Of a stretch of DNA of 7,655 nt, positions 1 to 4,981 are shown piece by piece. Below the pieces are notes generated by a model, which worked only from the letters and a program-made list of their open reading frames with translations, did not search any database and was not told the origin of the DNA. Where the stretch lies: assembly GCA_913776675.1 (NCBI GenBank), contig CAJYRE010000146.1, forward strand, positions 1-7,655, read 5' to 3'. The stretch is from Rhizobiaceae bacterium (GTDB taxonomy: Bacteria; Pseudomonadota; Alphaproteobacteria; Rhizobiales; Rhizobiaceae). Every line of letters starts with the position of its first letter. Position 1 is the stretch's first letter. The translations under genes and the position numbers were made by a program.

Positions 1-73
1 CCCCCACACATTCCCATAGATGTGGAAACGCGCTCGCGTTGAAAGCAACGCCCTCACCGACTTGGCCACCACT

Positions 74-156
74 GCATCATTCCCTCAATCGGAATCGATT
101 TTAAGGAGAAAATGATGCCACAGGTTAAACATGTTACAGCGCCATTTGTGCGCTAG
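74..156 (+). repeat. RIME/Bru-RS-like palindromic repeat, partial copy
   Basis: From about 88 to 143 this matches the reverse complement of 6549-6630, sharing TCGGAATCGATTT, AAGGAGAAAAT and GTTACAGCGCC in order. The first palindrome is present: arms GCATCATT (74-81) and AATGATGC (111-118), with an inner AATCG/CGATT pair around GAAT. The second palindrome, complete in the other copy, is lost here after GTTACAGCGCC; only AGCGC/GCGCT remains. Relative to the other copy one arm pair has changed on both sides (C78-G114 here, A6603-T6638 there), which supports selection on the folded form. Two-palindrome intergenic repeats of about 100 bp are known in Rhizobiales (RIME, Bru-RS); membership is by architecture and memory, not by search. 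Confidence 0.75.
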
Positions 157-317
157 GGGATTGATTCAAATCTCAGAAATTGGCACGCGACCATCCGATC
201 AATAACAGGGTGACACACTCGATTCGACATAAAATCGCAACAACCCACCGGACCGTGTTGACTTGAGCATTGATACAATCAACTACCCAGGCTGAAAGTG
301 ACCCAAGATGAAGAATG

Positions 318-337
318 TGTGTCAATCATGTAACACA
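318..337. promoter_or_regulatory. Candidate operator: 20-bp inverted repeat upstream of porin 1
   Basis: TGTGTCAATCATGTAACACA is an imperfect inverted repeat (TGTGT/ACACA perfect, with one further pair after a mismatch). It matches 2191-2210 upstream of porin 2 at 18 of 20 positions. In both places a TGTGTCA half-site begins exactly 66 bp downstream (384 and 2257). Conservation of sequence and spacing in otherwise diverged DNA suggests a regulator site. The regulator is unknown; an OmpR-family response regulator is a guess from the kind of target gene. Confidence 0.5.
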
Positions 338-652
338 TACCAATAAGTCAATGGTATTTCAGGACAATCTACATCTTCGCAATTGTGTCAGAAAAACGAA
401 GCCGTTAAAACATTCATGGAATTGAAGAACGCTTAATGTTGAATTTGGCATCCGGGGTCGTCACTATCTTGTGTGGAATTCTGAATGCCCATTGCATGTT
501 GAGCGAAGATGCAGGCACAAGAATTTTCTTCAGTGTCTGATCAAGGATACTGATAATGACGTTTGATCGCGTAAGGCATTGATGGCCAAACGAAATCAAA
601 TAAGAAAAAAGAAGTGCTGCAATTGACGGCGCTTTCTGAAGAGTGGGGGACA

Positions 653-712
653 CATCTTGCAAAGGCAAATGACCGGGGGGTTACTTTACAAGATGCGTAA
701 GGCTTCGGCCTT
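653..712 (+). promoter_or_regulatory. Structured 5' leader of porin 1 (two hairpins)
   Basis: The first stem pairs 653-664 with 684-695: twelve positions with a single C-A mismatch at 660/688. It encloses a 19-base loop containing GACCGGGGGG (671-680). Three bases later AAGGC-TTCG-GCCTT (699-712) forms a very stable UUCG tetraloop hairpin. The ribosome site GGAG follows at 732-735. The same arrangement occurs at 2426-2485 before porin 2, with the same stem length, loop length and loop motif but changed stem bases. I infer that it acts in the mRNA, for example in stability, translation control or small-RNA/protein binding. No matching named riboswitch is known to me. Confidence 0.6.
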
Positions 713-741
713 TTGAACAAAAAACGAAACTGGAGATTACA

Positions 742-1812
742 ATGACAATTAAAGGTATCCTTCTTGGTACTGCTGCTGCTCTCGCAGCTGTATCTGGTGC
801 GCAGGCCGCAGATGCTATCGTAGCAGCTGCTCCAGAGCCCGCTGAATATGTTCGCGTTTGCGATGCATTCGGCACTGGCTATTTCTATATCCCAGGCACT
901 GAAACCTGCTTGAAGATCAGCGGTTATGTTCGCGCACAGGTAGACTACAGCTCGCTCGCTGGCGGCCGTAACTGGAACGCCCGTACACGTGGTCTGGTAA
1001 CCTTCGCTGCCAAGAACGATTCCGAACTCGGCACGATCGGCTCCACCATCACTCTGCGCGCTTGGCAGGGTGGCTCCACCATCGGCCTGAACAACTCTGG
1101 CAACGACACGAACGCTGTTGAAGTTGACGAAGCCTTCATCACCGTTGGCGGCTTCCAGGTTGGTTCGTTCTACAACTACTGGGATACTGGTCTGTTTGGC
1201 GACACGACATCCACAGGTTCGAACCGCCTGAACTCGATTGCTTACAACTACAAGTCTGGCGCATTCTTCGCCGGCATCGCAGTTGACGAAACCAACGGTC
1301 TGAGCGGCACCGACTCATCGATCTCCAATACTTCGCTTTACACGAAGAGCTACAATGTTGACCGTAGCGTTGGCATCGAAGCTCAGGTTGGCGGCACGTT
1401 CGGCCCAGTCACCACCACCCTGCTCGGCGGTTATGACTTCAACACCCAGAACTTCGCCATCCGTGACATCACTTCTGTTGAAGTTGGCCCAGGCCAGCTC
1501 GAGATCGCTGGCATCTACTCAAACGGCGTAAACACTTACTATGATGCTTCCAAGTGGAGCGTTGCAGCTGATTACGCCGCCAAGATCACCGACAAGCTGA
1601 CCCTGACTCCTGGTGTTCAGTACTTCGGCAAGACCCAGGTTGACTCTCGTGGTGACTACTTCGGCCGCAACATCGTTCGCGGTGGTCTGACGGTTGACTA
1701 CAAGCTGGCTGCTGGCCTGACCACGAAGTTCCAGGCTTCCTACCAGAACAAGGATTCGAGCGGCAATTCCAACGTATGGACTGGTTACGTTCGTCTGCAG
1801 CGTTCGTTCTAA
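742..1812 (+). CDS. Outer-membrane porin, Porin_2 (Omp2/RopA-type) family, copy 1
   Basis: Encodes 356 residues. A signal peptide covers residues 1-22 (K4, hydrophobic core, AQA before the cleavage point) and the mature protein begins ADAIVAAAPEPAEYVRVCDA. Cysteines 40 and 56 flank GYFYIPGTET, the N-terminal hallmark of Porin_2 proteins, and may form a disulfide. The rest is alternating beta-strand sequence with Gly/Asn/Asp/Thr-rich loops, ending in the C-terminal phenylalanine (LQRSF) expected of barrel proteins handled by BAM. It should form a general diffusion channel in the outer membrane. The start is set by GGAG at 732-735, six bases before ATG. Strong codon bias (GGC, AAC, GCT, GTT) points to high expression. 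An RGD triplet at 303-305 is absent from the tandem paralogue. A terminator follows directly, so the gene is probably monocistronic. Confidence 0.95.
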   Translation: MTIKGILLGTAAALAAVSGAQAADAIVAAAPEPAEYVRVCDAFGTGYFYIPGTETCLKISGYVRAQVDYSSLAGGRNWNARTRGLVTFAAKNDSELGTIGSTITLRAWQGGSTIGLNNSGNDTNAVEVDEAFITVGGFQVGSFYNYWDTGLFGDTTSTGSNRLNSIAYNYKSGAFFAGIAVDETNGLSGTDSSISNTSLYTKSYNVDRSVGIEAQVGGTFGPVTTTLLGGYDFNTQNFAIRDITSVEVGPGQLEIAGIYSNGVNTYYDASKWSVAADYAAKITDKLTLTPGVQYFGKTQVDSRGDYFGRNIVRGGLTVDYKLAAGLTTKFQASYQNKDSSGNSNVWTGYVRLQRSF

Positions 1813-1831
1813 TCTGAACAACGACATGAAG

Positions 1832-1861
1832 AATCCCGCGATTTCATCGCGGGATTTTTTT
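1832..1861 (+). terminator. Intrinsic terminator of porin 1
   Basis: AATCCCGCGAT and ATCGCGGGATT form a perfect 11-bp stem with a TTC loop, running into a seven-T tract (1855-1861), 20 bases after the stop codon. Confidence 0.95.
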
Positions 1862-2190
1862 GTTTAAATACTCGCCATCTATCCACAATTGTCCATAGAC
1901 CTATCTTTTTGATAGATCACCCCAATCTCGGGAACGCATCCCTGCTTTGAGCAAGCCCTCAGCAACGATTGCAAAACGACAAAAAGCAGCATTGCCTCCA
2001 TGCAATGCATTCTCACATCTCCGGAGACAGTTCGCTTCTGCCAATTTCCACGAGCAGCGAGATCTCATAAATAAGTCTCTCAAGTGAGTCCCAAAGGTCA
2101 AAACAGAGCGACCGAATACAAGAATTCACTGAAACTCCCCCACTCCCGTGAGCAGACGATACATATTGACGCAGCTTGCAAGCATACGGA

Positions 2191-2210
2191 TGTGTCAATG
2201 ATGTTACACA
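2191..2210. promoter_or_regulatory. Candidate operator: 20-bp inverted repeat upstream of porin 2
   Basis: TGTGTCAATGATGTTACACA has TGTGT/ACACA arms and differs from the site at 318-337 at two positions. The associated TGTGTCA half-site is at 2257-2263, the same 66-bp spacing as before porin 1. Here the half-site is followed by a partial mirror (GGACAC at 2271-2276). Regulator unknown. Confidence 0.5.
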
Positions 2211-2385
2211 CGGCAAGAAGTAGATTGCGTTTTCATTAAGTTTGTTTCTTCTCGATTGTGTCATCTATGTGGACACGCTAAGGATTCACATAGTTGTGGT
2301 TCAAAACTGGATTATCTGTTTGATGCCTCGCATCAAGTTTTTCAGACAAATTCCAATGAACCAAAAAGAGCAGTCAATACGAAGG

Positions 2386-2405
2386 TCCCGTATTGTTAAA
2401 CGGGA
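2386..2405 (+). promoter_or_regulatory. Terminator-like hairpin upstream of porin 2
   Basis: TCCCGT and ACGGGA form a perfect 6-bp stem with an 8-base loop, followed by TTTT (2406-2409). It resembles a weak intrinsic terminator, 20 bases before the conserved leader. If transcription starts upstream it could attenuate porin 2; porin 1 has no obvious equivalent. It could equally be a DNA site. Confidence 0.35.
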
Positions 2406-2425
2406 TTTTCCAGAAATGGGGGATG

Positions 2426-2485
2426 TATCTTTTAAGGCGGATAGACCGGGGGGGAGCTTTAAAAGATGGGCGTAAATTTTACGCC
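2426..2485 (+). promoter_or_regulatory. Structured 5' leader of porin 2 (two hairpins)
   Basis: The first stem pairs 2426-2437 with 2457-2468: twelve pairs, two of them G-U. It encloses a 19-base loop with GACCGGGGGG (2444-2453), at the same loop positions as in the porin 1 leader. Immediately after it GGCGTAA-ATT-TTACGCC (2469-2485) forms a second hairpin unrelated in sequence to the UUCG hairpin of porin 1. The ribosome site GGAG is at 2504-2507. Compared with porin 1, pair 7 is U-A instead of G-C, pair 8 is U-A instead of a C-A mismatch, and pairs 1 and 11 change to G-U. The stem is therefore kept while its bases change. Confidence 0.6.
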
Positions 2486-2513
2486 TTCTCGTCAAAACAA
2501 ACTGGAGATTACA

Positions 2514-3587
2514 ATGACAATTAAAGGTATCCTTCTTGGTACTGCCGCAGCTCTCGCAGCCGTATCTGGTGCGCAGGCCGCAGATGCTATCGTAGCAGCT
2601 GCTCCAGAGCCCGCTGAATATGTTCGCGTTTGCGACGCTTTCGGCACTGGCTATTTCTACATCCCAGGCACCGAAACCTGCTTGAAGATCAGCGGTTACG
2701 TTCGTGCAGAAGTTGATTACAGCTCCCTTTCCGGCGGCCGTAACTGGAATGCCAAGACACGCGGTCTGGTAACCTTCGCTGCCAAGAACGATTCGGAACT
2801 CGGCACGATCGGCTCCACCATAACTCTGCGTGCTTGGCAGGGTGGCCATACGGCTGACCTGAACAACTCTGCTGCAGATGACACCAACGCAGTTGAAATC
2901 GATGAAGCCTTCATCACCGTTGGCGGCTTCCAGGTTGGCTCGTTCTACAACTACTGGGATACTGGTCTGTCTGGCGAAACCGACTCTCTCGGTTCGAACC
3001 GTCTGAACTCTATTGCTTACAACTACAAGTCTGGTGCATTCTTCGCCGGCATCGCAGTTGACGAAACCAATGGTCTTAGCGCCACGGACTCCTCGATCTC
3101 CAACACTTCGCTTTACACGAAGAGCTACAATGTTGACCGCAACGTCGGCATCGAAGCTCAGGTTGGCGGCACGTTCGGCCCAGTCACCACCACCCTGCTC
3201 GGCGGTTATGACTTCAACACCCAGAACTTCGCTATCCGTGACATCACCTCGGTTAACGTTGGCCCAGGCGTATTCTCGATCGCTGGCGTATACGCAAACG
3301 GCGTAAGCACTTACTACGATGCTTCCAAGTGGAGCGTTGCAGCTGAATACGCAGCCAAGATCACCGACAAGCTGAGCTTGACCCCCGGTGTTCAGTACTT
3401 CGGCAAGACCCAGGTTGACGCTTCTGGCAACTTCTTCGGTCGTGACATCGTTCGCGGTGGTCTGACGGTAGACTACAAGCTGGCTGCTGGCCTGAGCACG
3501 AAGGTTTCCGCTCAGTACCAGAACAAGAATGCAAACGGCACAAACGACGTTTGGACCGGCTTCGTACGTCTGCAGCGCGATTTCTAA
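2514..3587 (+). CDS. Outer-membrane porin, Porin_2 (Omp2/RopA-type) family, copy 2
   Basis: Encodes 357 residues. Residues 1-65, including the 22-residue signal peptide and both cysteines (40, 56), are identical to copy 1; the whole protein differs at about 42 positions (roughly 88% identity). Differences cluster in short segments likely to be loops: about residues 111-128, 151-159, 247-264, 302-310 and the last 30 residues. Near-identical blocks separate them. The C-terminus is LQRDF. The ATG at 2514 is chosen over an upstream in-frame ATG (2466) because GGAG lies six bases before it, the context ACTGGAGATTACAATG is identical to copy 1, and the longer form would bury the signal peptide and run through the leader hairpins. 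It probably serves the same diffusion role with different pore or surface properties, transcribed separately from copy 1. Confidence 0.95.
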   Translation: MTIKGILLGTAAALAAVSGAQAADAIVAAAPEPAEYVRVCDAFGTGYFYIPGTETCLKISGYVRAEVDYSSLSGGRNWNAKTRGLVTFAAKNDSELGTIGSTITLRAWQGGHTADLNNSAADDTNAVEIDEAFITVGGFQVGSFYNYWDTGLSGETDSLGSNRLNSIAYNYKSGAFFAGIAVDETNGLSATDSSISNTSLYTKSYNVDRNVGIEAQVGGTFGPVTTTLLGGYDFNTQNFAIRDITSVNVGPGVFSIAGVYANGVSTYYDASKWSVAAEYAAKITDKLSLTPGVQYFGKTQVDASGNFFGRDIVRGGLTVDYKLAAGLSTKVSAQYQNKNANGTNDVWTGFVRLQRDF

Positions 3588-3610
3588 TTCAATTGCATCT
3601 GCATCGATTA

Positions 3611-3639
3611 GCCTCCGGCTCGCGCCGGGGGCTTTTTTT
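3611..3639 (+). terminator. Intrinsic terminator of porin 2
   Basis: GCCTCCGGC and GCCGGGGGC form a 9-bp stem with one G-U pair and a TCGC loop, followed by seven T residues (3633-3639), 23 bases after the stop codon. Read on the other strand it has no T tract, so it does not clearly terminate the converging hydrolase gene. Confidence 0.93.
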
Positions 3640-3700
3640 ATGTTAAAGCGTCCTTTTTTGTGTTTTGTAAAATGCACTCCCCATCATCGGGGGGGCGACC

Positions 3701-4582
3701 TTACAAATCAGCGTTCAAAAAATGCTGAACAGACTGGAAAACCGGCTGAACATGTAACAAGGGGGCATGTCCCTGCGCCAACGCGATGATGCAATGCGCC
3801 AAAGGGCTGCGGGAGATCATCTGCTGGCAGCACTCTTCGGAAAGCAGCGCGGAATTTTCACCCCGCACAATCAAAAGAGGAAACTGGGCAAGGGCCTGAT
3901 ACTGCGCCCAAAGATCCGGTAGGGGTTGGCTGAAATCCATGTTTGCAATTTGCGCCGCAATAGCAGGATCATAATCTGCCACGGGCTTTCCATGTTCGTC
4001 ACGATACAACGCCATCGCCATATCTTGCCATTCAGACAAGGGCAGGTGTGGAAAAGCATGACCATGCACCGCCTGAAGATAGCCTGGGCATTCCTCCCAG
4101 CTTTGGGGGCCATCAGCACGATTAAGATAATCGCGGATCTGCAACAGGCCCTGTTTTTCAAGCACAGGCCCAATATCGTTCAGAACAACGCGCCTGATCC
4201 GCTCCGCATGCGTGCCAGCCATTATGTGCATAATCAAACCACCCCGCGAGGTGCCGATAAAATCGGCCCGGCTGATCTGTAAGAAATCCATAACTGCCAT
4301 CACATCAGCCATTTCTGTGAAAATATTGTAATGGCTCGGCTCCGGGTCACGATCAGAGTTACCACGACCACGCAAGTCGATGCAGATCACTCTGCGCGGC
4401 TGCGGACCTTGGCTGAACAGATGCGCAAGACGGGTAAAATCACGATGGTTTCTGGTGAGACCAGGAAGACAGATAATCGGGACGGTTTTGACGTCTTCTC
4501 CCCATTCTCGAGCAAAAATATGCAATCCATCCTGAACCTGAATGCGATGATCCATGAAATTGGCTGCCATCATTTCCGACAT
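3701..4582 (-). CDS. Alpha/beta-hydrolase fold protein
   Basis: Encodes 293 residues from the chosen start. The fold is clear: strand plus oxyanion loop CLPGLTRNHRDF (38-49), DLRGRGNSD (79-87), nucleophile elbow GTSRGG with Ser102, LNDIGP (134-139), a cap-like helical stretch (about 140-225), VRGENSALLS (239-248) and the histidine motif GHAPLLH with His272. It is probably a cytosolic esterase or similar hydrolase; the substrate cannot be read from sequence. The usual aspartate of the GExSDxLS motif is replaced by Ala245, so the acid must come from elsewhere (Glu242 or Asp136) or activity is altered. The ATG at 4582 follows GAGG at 4588-4591. Alternatives are ATG 4624 and GTG 4636, both without a ribosome site. 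It converges on porin 2 and has no clear terminator of its own. Confidence 0.88.
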   Translation of the reverse strand: MSEMMAANFMDHRIQVQDGLHIFAREWGEDVKTVPIICLPGLTRNHRDFTRLAHLFSQGPQPRRVICIDLRGRGNSDRDPEPSHYNIFTEMADVMAVMDFLQISRADFIGTSRGGLIMHIMAGTHAERIRRVVLNDIGPVLEKQGLLQIRDYLNRADGPQSWEECPGYLQAVHGHAFPHLPLSEWQDMAMALYRDEHGKPVADYDPAIAAQIANMDFSQPLPDLWAQYQALAQFPLLIVRGENSALLSEECCQQMISRSPLAHCIIALAQGHAPLLHVQPVFQSVQHFLNADL

Positions 4583-4636
4583 GCGCTCCTCACCATGGTT
4601 GGGGCTAAATGCAATCGAGTTCATTGTGAACCACAC

Positions 4637-4677
4637 AACGGTTTGGATAAAGGGCTTTTATCCTCTGCAAAGCCGTT
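4637..4677. promoter_or_regulatory. Interrupted palindrome between divergent genes
   Basis: GGATAAA (4645-4651) and TTTATCC (4657-4663) are a perfect 7-bp inverted repeat around GGGCT. Outside it, AACGG-TTTG (4637-4645) mirrors CAAA-G-CCGTT (4668-4677) with one bulged base. It sits between the minus-strand hydrolase and the plus-strand small membrane protein gene and has no T tract on either side, so an operator for one or both promoters is more likely than a terminator. Confidence 0.4.
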
Positions 4678-4736
4678 CAGTCTGCATTCAGCTCAACGCC
4701 CCATAATGGTACAAATACACATGCCCGGAGCCTGTT

Positions 4737-4889
4737 ATGATTGATGTTGCAAAACGCCTGACAACAATCACTGTGATGATGAGTCTGTTTGCCTATCTTT
4801 TTCTGGCAATGCTCAATGCCCATGACCCCGCACAACGTCTGCGTCACGATGTGCAGACCGCCATGACCAGTTCCGCTCCAGCCGTTTAA
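4737..4889 (+). CDS. Small single-pass membrane protein, 50 residues
   Basis: ATG at 4737 is preceded by GGAG (4727-4730) with six bases between, a good ribosome site. The frame closes with TAA at 4887-4889. The protein starts MIDVAKRLTT, has one hydrophobic segment at about residues 9-27 (TTITVMMSLFAYLFLAMLN), then a polar tail HDPAQRLRHDVQTAMTSSAPAV. The short basic N-terminus before the helix favours the tail lying in the periplasm, either anchored or, less likely, after cleavage. I recognise no family. It is divergent from the hydrolase and 92 bases upstream of amn on the same strand, but amn has its own promoter, so co-function is not implied. Gene status rests on the ribosome site and the membrane helix, not on homology. 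Confidence 0.55.
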   Translation: MIDVAKRLTTITVMMSLFAYLFLAMLNAHDPAQRLRHDVQTAMTSSAPAV

Positions 4890-4948
4890 GCGCCCGGCAG
4901 CCAGACACAACCTGACAACAAAGAGATCGGCTTTCGAAGAAGTGTCGT

Positions 4949-4976
4949 TTGCTTGTTAAAAAGACCGATATATAAT
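4949..4976 (+). promoter_or_regulatory. Promoter of amn, predicted to give a leaderless mRNA
   Basis: TTGCTT (4949-4954), a 16-base spacer and a perfect TATAAT (4971-4976). The amn ATG begins at 4982, only five bases after the -10 box, which is where transcription normally starts. No Shine-Dalgarno sequence precedes the ATG, and an in-frame TAA (4973-4975) inside the box excludes an upstream start. Confidence 0.65.
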
Positions 4977-4981
4977 GTGTC

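Larger units (their letters stand above)
1..741. other. Long non-coding region upstream of porin 1
   Basis: No convincing gene lies here: the open frames are short, lack ribosome sites and show none of the codon bias of the neighbouring porin. The region holds a partial palindromic repeat (74-156), an operator-like inverted repeat (318-337) with a TGTGTCA half-site (384-390), a stretch of about 116 bases without a clear counterpart upstream of porin 2, and a structured leader (653-712) just before the ribosome site. Short matches to the region before porin 2 occur in the same order, so the two control regions are probably duplicated along with the genes. Nothing recognisable was seen at 1-73 or 157-310 beyond a short AACGC/GCGTT hairpin near 28-41. 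Confidence 0.75.
1862..2513. other. Long non-coding region upstream of porin 2
   Basis: No supported gene; short open frames here lack ribosome sites and family features. It contains a 20-bp inverted repeat (2191-2210), a half-site 66 bp downstream (2257-2263), a terminator-like hairpin (2386-2405) and the structured leader (2426-2485). A GCATTG/CAATGC hairpin with an 8-base loop lies at 1989-2008, of unknown meaning. From about 2190 onward the region shares ordered short blocks with 317-741 upstream of porin 1; 1862-2190 shows nothing I recognise. No clear sigma-70 promoter stands out. TTGTGT (2256-2261) with a 17-base spacer to TAAGGA is a weak candidate that has a counterpart at the same position before porin 1. 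Confidence 0.7.

Noticed and set aside
623..651. TTGACG as the -35 box of a porin 1 promoter
   Set aside because: At 16-18 base spacing only a G-rich sequence follows, with no -10 like box, and the match is not conserved before porin 2.
414..668. 84-codon minus-strand frame upstream of porin 1
   Set aside because: No ribosome site or family resemblance, and its beginning lies inside the conserved porin leader, which has only RNA-type conservation.
1648..1656. RGD triplet in porin 1 as an integrin-binding motif
   Set aside because: Three residues in a loop are likely by chance, the paralogue lacks it, and nothing else in the window suggests a host-associated role.
2466..2513. Upstream in-frame ATG extending porin 2 by 16 residues
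   Set aside because: It would place residues before an intact signal peptide and run through the leader hairpin. The ATG at 2514 has a ribosome site and context identical to porin 1.
2301..3677. 458-codon open frame antisense to porin 2
   Set aside because: It is the mirror of the strongly biased porin codons; it has no ribosome site or recognisable domain, and it covers the porin terminator and leader. A similar shorter mirror frame exists over porin 1.
3679..3692. CCCC-ATCATC-GGGG as terminator of the minus-strand hydrolase gene
   Set aside because: The stem is only 4 bp with a 6-base loop and no T tract follows on the minus strand; too weak to call.
4890..4981. Pho box upstream of amn, as known for E. 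coli amn
   Set aside because: Only a single CTGACAA-like half occurs (near 4911-4917), with no properly spaced second half.
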